Shown: piece by piece, positions 1 to 5,793 of the stretch
Layout of the letters: each line of letters begins with the position of its first letter
Numbering within the stretch: position 1 is the first letter of the stretch
Assembly: GCA_035462845.1 (NCBI GenBank)
Contig: DATHTV010000081.1
Coordinates: 1-8,753, forward strand
Source of the DNA: DASTQL01 sp035462845
GTDB taxonomy: Bacteria > Actinomycetota > Actinomycetes > Jiangellales > Jiangellaceae
Direction: 5' to 3'
DNA length: 8,753 nucleotides
Notes under the pieces: generated by a model
What the model saw: only the letters and a program-made list of their open reading frames with translations
Database searches by the model: none
What the model was told of the DNA's origin: nothing
Made by a program: the position numbers and the translations under genes

Positions 1-974
1 ACGAGGCAGATGACCGCGATGACGCCGAGGACGGCCGGGTAGCCCCACCGCTCGTCCAGCTCGGGCATGTGGCGGAAGTTCATGCCGTAGATGCCGGCGA
101 TGGCGGTCGGGACGGCGATGATCGCGGCCCAGGCGGTGATCTTGCGCATGTCCTCGTTCTCGGCCATCGACAGCTGGGCGAGGCTGGCCTGGATGATGGA
201 CGTCAGCAGCTCGTCGTACGACGCGATCATCTCCCGAGCCCGCGTGAGGTGGTCCTCGACGTCCCGGAAGTACTCCCTGATCTCCTCGTCAACCTCGGCC
301 ACCGGCTGCTCGGCGAGGTGCCGCAGCGGTGCCGCCAGCGGTGTCACGGACCGGCGCAGCTCGAGGAGCTCGCGCTTCACCTGGTAGGTGCGCCCGATGT
401 CGTCGCGGTCCCGCTCCCGGGAGAACGCCCGCTCCTCGATGTCGTCGATGTCGTCCTCGAGCTGCGCCGCCACGTCGAGGTAGGTGTCGACCACGGCGTC
501 GGCGACGGCGTACAGCACGGACGAGGGCCCGAGGGCCAGCAGCGCCGGCTGGGACTCCAGCCGCTCGCGCACGGCGTGCAGGCTGCCGTGCTCGCCGTGC
601 CGCACCGTCACGACGAACTCCGCACCCAGGAACACCATGACCTCGCCGGTCTCCACGATCTGGCTGGCCTCGGTCACCGACTCGTGCGGGACGTAGCGCA
701 CCGTCTTGAACACGGTGAAGTGCATGTCGTCGTAGCGCTCGAGCTTGGGGCGCTGGTGCGCGTGGATGGCGTCCTCCACCGCAAGCGGGTGCAGGTCGAA
801 GTCCTCGGCGATGCCGGCCAGTTCCTGCTCGTCCGGTTCGTGCAGCCCGATCCACACGAACCCGTCGCCCCGTCGAGCCCGGCGGACGGCCTCCTGGTAC
901 GTGGGAACCGGCTGACGCTTGCCCGCCACGTACAGGGCCCAGTCGACGACGGCGTCGTGCCCTGGCAACGTCAT
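1..974 (-). CDS. corA: CorA family magnesium/cobalt transport protein (C-terminus cut by window edge)
   Basis: Inner-membrane channel for Mg2+ (and Co2+) uptake; CorA proteins form homopentamers with a large cytoplasmic N-terminal domain and two C-terminal membrane helices. 324 complete codons are visible. The N-terminal part contains FVWIGLHEP and the typical LAVEDAIHAHQRPKLERYDD segment near residues 57-77. A long, charged helical region follows (DDIDDIEERAF and KRELLELRRSVTPL). The first membrane helix (AWAAIIAVPTAIAGIYG) leads into the signature GMN at residues 297-299 (bases 78-86) and then FRHMPELDERWGYP. The second helix begins at AVLGVIAVIC and runs off the window, so only a few tens of residues are missing. 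The ATG at 974 is preceded by GAGGTG at a sensible distance and gives the expected N-terminal length. It is divergent from the DUF2332 gene. The GMN motif makes the family assignment very secure; ion preference cannot be read from sequence. Confidence 0.96.
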   Translation of the reverse strand, partial: MTLPGHDAVVDWALYVAGKRQPVPTYQEAVRRARRGDGFVWIGLHEPDEQELAGIAEDFDLHPLAVEDAIHAHQRPKLERYDDMHFTVFKTVRYVPHESVTEASQIVETGEVMVFLGAEFVVTVRHGEHGSLHAVRERLESQPALLALGPSSVLYAVADAVVDTYLDVAAQLEDDIDDIEERAFSRERDRDDIGRTYQVKRELLELRRSVTPLAAPLRHLAEQPVAEVDEEIREYFRDVEDHLTRAREMIASYDELLTSIIQASLAQLSMAENEDMRKITAWAAIIAVPTAIAGIYGMNFRHMPELDERWGYPAVLGVIAVICL

Positions 975-1010
975 GGGGGCACCTCGCGCCGCAGGTCGCT
1001 GGGTCGGCCG

Positions 1011-1030
1011 CGCTCGCGGCACCGCGAGCG
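1011..1030. promoter_or_regulatory. 20-bp palindrome in the corA/DUF2332 divergent spacer
   Basis: Two perfect 9-bp arms, CGCTCGCGG and CCGCGAGCG, are separated by CA. The palindrome lies just downstream of the candidate corA -10 box and would span its predicted start point (about 1024). It could be an operator for a dimeric regulator or a short hairpin in the corA leader. High G+C makes chance palindromes commoner, but a perfect 9-bp arm pair is still notable. Confidence 0.5.
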
Positions 1031-1036
1031 ATGCTA
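1031..1036 (-). promoter_or_regulatory. Candidate -10 box for corA
   Basis: On the minus strand this reads TAGCAT, matching the actinobacterial TANNNT consensus. It predicts transcription starting near 1024 and a leader of about 50 nt that contains the GAGGTG ribosome site. No convincing -35 box is visible. Confidence 0.4.
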
Positions 1037-1055
1037 GACCCGCCGCCGCCCTGGT

Positions 1056-1061
1056 TACCGT
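1056..1061 (+). promoter_or_regulatory. Candidate -10 box for a leaderless DUF2332 transcript
   Basis: TACCGT matches TANNNT, and its first T is exactly 12 bases before the G of the GTG start. This is the spacing that puts the transcription start on the start codon. No Shine-Dalgarno sequence precedes the GTG, which fits a leaderless mRNA. The same TACCGTGA-N4-GTG arrangement recurs at the alpha/beta hydrolase gene. Confidence 0.5.
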
Positions 1062-1067
1062 GAACCC

Positions 1068-2138
1068 GTGGGTGCGACGCCGGACACGTGGCTGCGCGAG
1101 CGGGCAGCGGAGTTCGACCACCTCGGTGCACCTCTGTACGGGGTGCTGGCGCGAGGCATGGCGCAGGACTGGGAGTCCGGGGGAGTTCTCCGGACGGTGC
1201 TAGCCGGCTGGGAGGGCGCCCCGTCCGACGCCGTGGTCGACCTGCGGCTGCTCGGCGGGCTCTACCGCCTCGTGCTGGAGCGGCGGGCGCCGCTGCTCGC
1301 GCCCTACTACCGGACGCTGGGCGGGACGGCTCGCCCGGAGGGGGCGTGGGAGGTGGCGCGCGACGTGGTGGCGGAGCACGTCGACGAGCTGCGCACCGCG
1401 CTGGAGATCGTGCCGCAGACCAACGAGACCGGCCGGGCGGCCGCGCTCGTCGCGGGCATCCTGGACGCCTGCTCCCGCACCGGGCTGCGCCGTGTCCGGC
1501 TGCTCGAGCTCGGCGCCAGCGCCGGCCTCAACCTGCGGGTGGACCGCTTCCACATCACCGGTGACGGCTGGTCGTGGGGCCCGGCCGGGTCGCCGGTGCA
1601 GCTGGTCGACGCGGTCCGCGGGCCGGTACGGCCGGACGTGGCCCGGGTCGCCCGCGAGGTCGAGGTCGTCGGACGGCGCGGCTGCGACCTGCATCCGGTG
1701 GACCCCACGACCGCCGAGGGGCGGACGCGGCTCACGTCGTTCGTGTGGCCGGACCACGTCGACCGGCACGACCGGCTCGCGGCCGCGCTGGCGGTGGCCG
1801 AGGAGGTGCCGGGCCCGGTCGACCGAGCCCCCGCGACGGCCTGGCTGCGCGAGCAGCTCTCGGCTCCGGCCGGCAGGGGTGTCCTCACCGTGGTCTGGCA
1901 CTCCGTCGTCATGCTCTACCTGCCCGACGCCGAGCAGGCGGGGCTCGCCGAGGTGCTGGCCGACGCCGGTCGCCGGGGCCCGGTGGTCCGGGTGGGGATG
2001 GAGCACCCGAGCCTGGCCCCGGGGGTCGCCCCCGAGGTCGCCGTCACCCTGCATCCGGACGGCGGGCGCCGCGTCCTCGCGGACGCCTCCCACCACGGCC
2101 CGCCGGTGGTGCTGCGCCCGGGCGTCGCGATCGGGTGA
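1068..2138 (+). CDS. DUF2332 family protein (methyltransferase-like fold suspected)
   Basis: A 356-residue protein of the DUF2332 family, common in actinobacteria and without a known function. Recognisable family blocks are LLELGASAGLNL at residues 145-156, GCDLHPVDPTTAEGRTRLTSFVWPD in the centre, and a late TVVWHSVVMLYLP strand. The first block resembles the glycine-rich SAM-binding loop (motif I) of class I methyltransferases, so a SAM-dependent activity is a reasonable guess but unproven. No signal peptide or membrane segment is seen, so it is probably cytoplasmic. The GTG start is chosen because a -10 box lies exactly 12 bases upstream and homologues begin at a similar point. The MaoC-like gene follows after 64 bp on the same strand. 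Confidence 0.9.
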   Translation: MGATPDTWLRERAAEFDHLGAPLYGVLARGMAQDWESGGVLRTVLAGWEGAPSDAVVDLRLLGGLYRLVLERRAPLLAPYYRTLGGTARPEGAWEVARDVVAEHVDELRTALEIVPQTNETGRAAALVAGILDACSRTGLRRVRLLELGASAGLNLRVDRFHITGDGWSWGPAGSPVQLVDAVRGPVRPDVARVAREVEVVGRRGCDLHPVDPTTAEGRTRLTSFVWPDHVDRHDRLAAALAVAEEVPGPVDRAPATAWLREQLSAPAGRGVLTVVWHSVVMLYLPDAEQAGLAEVLADAGRRGPVVRVGMEHPSLAPGVAPEVAVTLHPDGGRRVLADASHHGPPVVLRPGVAIG

Positions 2139-2186
2139 CGTTTCCCACTGCCCGGGTGGCGCCCCTACCGGCGGCCACGGCGGTAC

Positions 2187-2202
2187 GGCACGCTGTCGTG
2201 CC
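2187..2202 (+). promoter_or_regulatory. Inverted repeat abutting the MaoC-like start codon
   Basis: GGCACG and CGTGCC form perfect 6-bp arms around a CTGT loop, and the second arm ends on the base before the ATG. No Shine-Dalgarno sequence is seen here. As RNA it would be a short hairpin next to the start codon; as DNA it could be an operator. The function is unknown, and a 6-bp arm pair could arise by chance. Confidence 0.35.
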
Positions 2203-2697
2203 ATGCAGTTCGGACGCTTCTACGAGGACTTCGAGGTCGGCGCGGTCTACAAGCACTGGCCGGGCAAGACGGTGACGGAGTACGACGACCACCTCTTCTG
2301 CCTGATCACGATGAACCACCACCCCCTGCACCTCGACGCGCACTACGCGCAGGAGGCGACGCAGTTCGGCAAGAACGTCGTGGTCGGCAACCTCATCTAC
2401 TCCCTCCTGCTGGGCATGTCGGTACCCGACGTCTCGGGCAAGGCGATCGCCAACCTCGAGGTGGAGTCGCTCCGGCACGTGGCGCCGACCTTCCACGGGG
2501 ACACCGTCTACGGCGAGACGACCGTCCTGGACGTGCGGGAGTCCGCGAGCAAGCCGGACCGCGGGGTAGTCTCGGTCGAGACCCGGGGCTACAAGCAGGA
2601 CGGCACGCTCGTGTGCGTCTTCCGCCGCCGGGTGATGGTGCCCAAGCGCGAGCACGCGGGGGACATGGAGCCCCGGCCCGTACCGCGCGAGAGCTGA
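2203..2697 (+). CDS. MaoC-like dehydratase/hydratase domain protein
   Basis: A 164-residue single hot-dog-fold protein of the MaoC-like group, whose members bind acyl-CoA thioesters and often hydrate enoyl-CoA. The N-terminal FGRFYEDFEVGAVY and T-x-TEYDDHLF segments are typical. The active-site helix reads ITMNHHPLHLDAHYA (residues 35-49). Compared with the R-specific hydratase motif GDxNPLH, the catalytic Asp position is Asn38, and His43 is kept. As I recall, the TMN-x-x-PLHLD form is normal for one actinobacterial subgroup (Rv2499c-like, near acyl-CoA degradation genes), so this is probably a subfamily trait, not damage. The ATG is used because codons upstream in this frame lie inside the DUF2332 gene. 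The stop is followed 6 bp later by the phosphatase start, suggesting one operon. The substrate is unknown. Confidence 0.88.
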   Translation: MQFGRFYEDFEVGAVYKHWPGKTVTEYDDHLFCLITMNHHPLHLDAHYAQEATQFGKNVVVGNLIYSLLLGMSVPDVSGKAIANLEVESLRHVAPTFHGDTVYGETTVLDVRESASKPDRGVVSVETRGYKQDGTLVCVFRRRVMVPKREHAGDMEPRPVPRES

Positions 2698-2703
2698 CCC
2701 GGC

Positions 2704-3276
2704 GTGTCGACCCTCCAGCCCGAGCTGTGGATCGTGCGCCACGGCGAGACCGAGTGGAGCCGCGACGGCCGGCACACCAGCCGGACGGACCTGCCGCTGA
2801 CCGAGGTCGGCGAGCGGCAGGCCCGGGAGCTGGCGCCGCGGCTGGCCGACGTGGACTTCGGGCTCGTGCTCACCAGCCCTCGCCGGCGGGCCCGCGACAC
2901 CGCCCGGCTGGCCGGCTTCCCGGACGCCGTCGTGACCGAGGACGCGGTGGAGTGGGAGTACGGGGAGTACGAGGGCGTGACCACGGCCGACATCCGGGAG
3001 CGCGTCCCGGGCTGGACCGTGTGGCAGCACGGTGCACCGGGGGGCGAGCTGGCCGGTGAGGTGGCTGCGCGCGTCGACCGCGTCGTCGAGCGCGTGCGGG
3101 AGCACGCCGCGGAGCGGGCGCTGGTGGTCGCGCACGGGCACCTGCTCCGGGTGCTCACGGCCCGCTGGCTGGGCCAGGCACCGGAGGAGGGCGCGCGGTA
3201 CCGCCTGGACACCGGCACGGTGTCGGTGCTCGGGTGGGAGCGCGAGACCAGGGTGCTGCTGCGCTGGAACTCCTGA
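2704..3276 (+). CDS. Histidine phosphatase family protein (Rv3214/gpm2-like)
   Basis: A 190-residue phosphoglycerate-mutase-like phosphatase, which transfers a phosphoryl group to an active-site His and then to water. The catalytic signature VRHGETEW places the nucleophile at His13 with Arg12 beside it. Arg62 lies in the SPRRRARDTA block, Glu83 in VEWEYGEYEG, and the second His (144) in VVAHGH. The run EWEYGEYEG-TT-IRE-P-W-VW-HG-P-GE closely resembles M. tuberculosis Rv3214, annotated as gpm2 but described as an acid phosphatase. The short length also favours a broad phosphatase over a glycolytic mutase. The GTG start lies 6 bp after the MaoC stop, with a GAGAG ribosome-site candidate inside the end of that gene. 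It converges on the NUDIX gene with only one base between the two stops. The natural substrate is unknown. Confidence 0.92.
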   Translation: MSTLQPELWIVRHGETEWSRDGRHTSRTDLPLTEVGERQARELAPRLADVDFGLVLTSPRRRARDTARLAGFPDAVVTEDAVEWEYGEYEGVTTADIRERVPGWTVWQHGAPGGELAGEVAARVDRVVERVREHAAERALVVAHGHLLRVLTARWLGQAPEEGARYRLDTGTVSVLGWERETRVLLRWNS

Positions 3277-3277
3277 G

Positions 3278-3676
3278 TCAGAGCACCTGCCAGCCGCGCA
3301 GCGTCGCGACCAGGTCGGGGGAGGTGTCCACGTCGTCGAGCCCGGCCACCGTGAACCACCCGACGTCGGACGCGTCGTCACCGGCCCGGAGCTCACCCCC
3401 GGTCACCGTGCACCGGTAGTCGGCGATGTCGTACACCAGGCCCCCGGGCCCGGCCCGGCGCACGGAGCCCACGTGCGCCCCGACCGCCACGCGCAGTCCC
3501 GTCTCCTCGAGCACCTCGCGGGCGACCGCTACCGGGCCGTCCTCCCCGGGCTCGACCCGCCCGCCGGGCAGCGACCAGGTCCCCTGCGCCGGCGGGTTCG
3601 CCCGGCGTACCAGCAGCAGCCGCCCGTCGGGGTCGAGCACGACGGCGCCGACGCACGGGACCAGCACGCGGTCCAC
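3278..3676 (-). CDS. NUDIX hydrolase
   Basis: A 132-residue single-domain NUDIX enzyme, a family that cleaves nucleoside diphosphates linked to another group and often cleans damaged or excess nucleotides. The full NUDIX box is present: Gly39, five residues, Glu45, seven residues, then REVLEETGL (53-61). This includes the Glu57/Glu58 pair that binds Mg2+. Before it comes LLLVRRANPPAQGTWSLPGG, common in MutT- and ADP-ribose-type members. The exact substrate cannot be assigned. The GTG at 3676 is given as start, but a second GTG at 3667 (codon 4) sits 13 bases after a TACGGT -10 candidate. It would yield MLVPCVGAVV, so the true start may be there. The gene is divergent from DUF6758 and convergent with the phosphatase. 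Confidence 0.93.
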   Translation of the reverse strand: MDRVLVPCVGAVVLDPDGRLLLVRRANPPAQGTWSLPGGRVEPGEDGPVAVAREVLEETGLRVAVGAHVGSVRRAGPGGLVYDIADYRCTVTGGELRAGDDASDVGWFTVAGLDDVDTSPDLVATLRGWQVL

Positions 3677-3680
3677 CGTA
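3675..3680 (-). promoter_or_regulatory. Candidate -10 box for the NUDIX gene
   Basis: The minus strand reads TACGGT (TANNNT). It overlaps the GTG at 3676, so it can only serve the later GTG at 3667 as a leaderless start, or be a chance match. It is listed because it bears on the choice of start. Confidence 0.3.
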
Positions 3681-3691
3681 CGGCGCCGGCG

Positions 3692-3754
3692 GGCGAGCGG
3701 CCCTGGCGAGCGGCCCTGGCGAGCGAGCCCTGGCGAGCGGCCCTGGCGAGCGGC
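3692..3754. repeat. 13-bp tandem direct repeat, about 4.8 copies
   Basis: The unit GGCGAGCGGCCCT occurs at 3692-3704, 3705-3717 and 3732-3744 without change. At 3718-3731 it carries one extra A, and at 3745-3754 it is a partial copy ending in GGC. The array fills most of the spacer between the divergent NUDIX and DUF6758 genes and stops exactly where a TTGACG -35 candidate begins. It is not in a gene. It may be a set of regulator sites or a slippage-prone array. Confidence 0.85.
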
Positions 3755-3784
3755 TTGACGTCGCGGGCGCGATCACGGCAGCGT
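3755..3784 (+). promoter_or_regulatory. Candidate promoter for DUF6758
   Basis: TTGACG (3755-3760, five of six to TTGACA) is followed after 18 bp by CAGCGT (3779-3784), which differs from TANNNT at its first base. The predicted start is at about 3791, one base before the GTG, suggesting a leaderless or nearly leaderless transcript. The weak -10 box lowers confidence. Confidence 0.4.
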
Positions 3785-3791
3785 CGGGGCC

Positions 3792-4424
3792 GTGAAGGGC
3801 CACCCGAGCTGTCCCCGCTGCGGCGGCGAGGTTCGCCCTCCCGGGCTCTGGGCCAACCGCTGGACGTGCGCCGAGCACGGCGAGGTCGTGCCGCTGCAGC
3901 CCTCCGGGCGCCCCAGCGCCGCCTACGTCGCCCACCTCACCGCCGACTCGGCGGTGCCGTTCTGGCTGCCCTGGCCGCTGCTGCGCGGCTGGGTGGTGAC
4001 CGCGCTGCTGCACTGCGCCGACGACGTGGCCGGGGTGCGGGCCACCGCGACCGTCGTCAGCGGCCCCAGCCCGCTGGGCGGCCCGGCCGACCTCACGCTG
4101 GTCGCCGAGGAGCCGGGTGTGGGCCTGGGGTCCTGGCTGGCCGGGCTGCCCGGTCCCGACCCCGGCGACCGGCTCGGCGGGTCCCCGCACGCCAAGCTGG
4201 ACGTCTCGGGCCACCCGGCGCCGATGTGGTCCGTGCCGACACCCGCGGACCGGGCGGCATACGTGGGGGAGTCCGGCGGCCGCTGGCTGTGGGCCGTCCT
4301 CCGGCCGCAGGACGCCGGGGTGCTGCTGCTCGAGGACCTGGGCGTGGCCGACCTCCGCGTGCTCGGCCGGGAGGCCGACCTGCTCCCGTACGGCGCCCCG
4401 CCGCCCTGGCTCGCCGGGAGCTGA
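3792..4424 (+). CDS. DUF6758 family protein with zinc-ribbon-like N-terminus
   Basis: A 210-residue protein that I recognise as the actinobacterial DUF6758 family; its function is unknown. The N-terminus SCPRCGGEV...WTCAEHGEV supplies four likely metal ligands, Cys7, Cys10, Cys26 and His29, in a zinc-ribbon-like pattern. A Trp/Pro-rich block, PFWLPWPLLRGW, follows near residues 56-67. Next come GPSPLGGPADLTLVAEEPGVGLG and, near the C-terminus, GRWLWAVLRPQDAGVLLLEDL and LLPYGAPPPWLAG, all typical of the family. No signal peptide is visible; the hydrophobic block might touch a membrane, but this is uncertain. The GTG start is placed just before the Cys motif. The PHP gene follows after 59 bp on the same strand, and I recall this pairing in Streptomyces too, which hints at a linked role. 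Confidence 0.87.
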   Translation: MKGHPSCPRCGGEVRPPGLWANRWTCAEHGEVVPLQPSGRPSAAYVAHLTADSAVPFWLPWPLLRGWVVTALLHCADDVAGVRATATVVSGPSPLGGPADLTLVAEEPGVGLGSWLAGLPGPDPGDRLGGSPHAKLDVSGHPAPMWSVPTPADRAAYVGESGGRWLWAVLRPQDAGVLLLEDLGVADLRVLGREADLLPYGAPPPWLAGS

Positions 4425-4438
4425 GCCGCTCCGCGCCG

Positions 4439-4444
4439 TAGGAT
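4439..4444 (+). promoter_or_regulatory. Candidate -10 box upstream of the PHP gene
   Basis: TAGGAT matches TANNNT and would start transcription near 4451, giving a leader of about 33 nt. No -35 box is clear, so the PHP gene may instead be read from the DUF6758 promoter. Confidence 0.3.
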
Positions 4445-4483
4445 CGCGCCGTCCCGCTCCCGATCGTCAGGCCCAGGCACGCG

Positions 4484-5359
4484 TTGCGCATCGACCTGCA
4501 CACCCACAGCCGCCTCTCCGACGGCACCGACACCCCGGCCGAGCTGGTCCGCGCCGCGCTGCGGGCCCGCCTGGACGTCGTCGCGCTGACCGACCACGAC
4601 ACGTACGCCGGCTGGGACCAGGCCTTCGCCGCCGCGGCCGGCACCGGGCTCACCGTCGTCCCCGGTGTGGAGATCTCGACCGTGCTGCACGGGGTGGGCG
4701 TGCACCTCCTCGGCTACCTCGTCGACCCCTCGTACGGGCCGCTGGCGGCGGAGCTCGCGCTCGTCCGCGGCGACCGGCGCGACCGCCTCGACACGATCAC
4801 CCGGCGGTTGCGCGAGGCCGGGATGGAGCTCGGCGTCGAGGAGGTGCTGGCCCAGGCCGACGCCGAGGCCACCGTGGGGCGGCCGCACGTCGCCGACGCG
4901 ATGGTCGCCCGCGGGTACGTCGCCGACCGCTCCGAGGCGTTCGCCGCGTGGCTGGGTGAGGGACGCCCCGCGTACGCGCCCAAGTACGCACCGGGCACCG
5001 TGGAGGCGATCCGGCTCGTCCGGGCGGCGGGGGGCGCCGTCGTGCTCGCGCACCCCTGGGGACGGTCCTCGCGACGGGTCCTGGCGGCCGAGGGGATCGC
5101 CGCGCTCGCGACGGCCGGCCTGGACGGCATCGAGGTCGACCACGAGGACCACTCCGGGTCCGACCGAGCGGCCCTGCGGGCGATCGCGGCCGGGCTGGGG
5201 CTCGTCGTGACGGGCTCGAGCGACCACCACGGGGACGGCAAGGTCGACCACCCGCTGGGGGTCAACACGACGGCGCCCGAGGAGTACGAGGATCTGCTGG
5301 CCCGGGCGGCGGGTGCCGCTCGTGCGGCGGGGAGGACGGCGGCCCGTCCCCCCGGCTAG
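4484..5359 (+). CDS. PHP domain metal-dependent phosphoesterase
   Basis: A 291-residue stand-alone PHP-domain protein, probably a metal-dependent phosphoesterase of the RNase AM/YciV and nucleoside 3',5'-bisphosphatase type. All the usual metal-binding blocks are present in order. They are DLHTHSRLSDG (His6, His8, Asp13), LTDHDT (His38), PGVEIS (Glu63), VHLLGY (His74), GRPHVADAM (His135), VLAHPWG (His190) and TGSSDHHG (Asp247, His249). This suggests an intact trinuclear metal site. Likely substrates are short RNA 5' ends or small nucleoside bisphosphates, by family analogy only. The start is TTG. It is preferred because DLHTHS must lie close to the N-terminus and no ATG or GTG precedes it in frame. 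It has no strong ribosome site. It converges on the ATP-binding gene, 29 bp apart. Confidence 0.94.
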   Translation: MRIDLHTHSRLSDGTDTPAELVRAALRARLDVVALTDHDTYAGWDQAFAAAAGTGLTVVPGVEISTVLHGVGVHLLGYLVDPSYGPLAAELALVRGDRRDRLDTITRRLREAGMELGVEEVLAQADAEATVGRPHVADAMVARGYVADRSEAFAAWLGEGRPAYAPKYAPGTVEAIRLVRAAGGAVVLAHPWGRSSRRVLAAEGIAALATAGLDGIEVDHEDHSGSDRAALRAIAAGLGLVVTGSSDHHGDGKVDHPLGVNTTAPEEYEDLLARAAGAARAAGRTAARPPG

Positions 5360-5388
5360 ACGGCTGGTCTGCCCGTCCCGGCCCGCTG

Positions 5389-5793
5389 TCAGGGCTCCAG
5401 CTCGAACCACACGGCCTTGCCGTGGGTGGTGGCCGCCGTACCCCAGCGGGTGGCGAGCGCGGCGACGATGTTCAGCCCTCTTCCGTGCGGGTCGTCCGGG
5501 GGTGGGGTCCTGCGAGGACGGGGCGGCGCGCCGGCGGCTCCGTCGAGGACCTCGACCCGCACGCCGGCACCGACCCGGCTCGCCCGCAGCTCCAGCGGCG
5601 GGCGGCCGTGGACCAGCGCGTTCGTGACCAGCTCGCTGACCAGCAGGGCGACCACGCCACTGTCGACGGCGACCCCCCACCGCCGGACCGCGTCGCTGAC
5701 CGCGCGGCGGATCTCCGCGACGTCGGCAGGGTCACTGGACACGTCGGCCCGCAGCTCGGCCGGCCCTTCCCGGCGACCGGTGAGGCCGCTCAC
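5389..5793 (-). CDS. ATP-binding protein, RsbW/SpoIIAB-like serine kinase (GHKL fold)
   Basis: A 134-residue stand-alone GHKL ATPase domain of the type found in anti-sigma factors and regulatory kinases, which are very numerous in actinobacteria. The N box SELVTNALVHG holds the Mg-binding Asn58. The G1 region is VEVLDGAAGAPPRP with Asp84, the G2 loop is HGRGLNIVAALATRWG (104-107 GRGL), and the fold closes with GKAVWFELEP. Such proteins usually bind a sigma factor or phosphorylate an anti-anti-sigma (STAS) partner, but neither is encoded in this window. The GTG start overlaps the stop of the upstream hydrolase as GTGA, with a G-rich run before it. This indicates translational coupling in a two-gene operon. 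The role and partner are unknown. Confidence 0.9.
   Translation of the reverse strand: MSGLTGRREGPAELRADVSSDPADVAEIRRAVSDAVRRWGVAVDSGVVALLVSELVTNALVHGRPPLELRASRVGAGVRVEVLDGAAGAPPRPRRTPPPDDPHGRGLNIVAALATRWGTAATTHGKAVWFELEP

Noticed and set aside
289..1131. Long minus-strand open frame overlapping corA
   Set aside because: Its product is Arg/Ala/Gly-rich with no motif, and it is a frame-shifted shadow of corA, whose own frame carries GMN and all conserved blocks.
2044..3396. 450-codon minus-strand open frame
   Set aside because: It is antisense to the MaoC-like and phosphatase genes, both well supported by motifs, and its composition is that of a shadow frame.
5359..5377. Possible terminator hairpin between PHP and the ATP-binding gene (GACGG/CCGTC)
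   Set aside because: It has only five paired bases around a nine-base loop and no T-run on either strand; too weak to call.
3923..5680. 585-codon minus-strand open frame
   Set aside because: It is antisense to DUF6758 and PHP, has low-complexity Arg/Gly/Pro content and no domain. Long open shadows are expected at this G+C.
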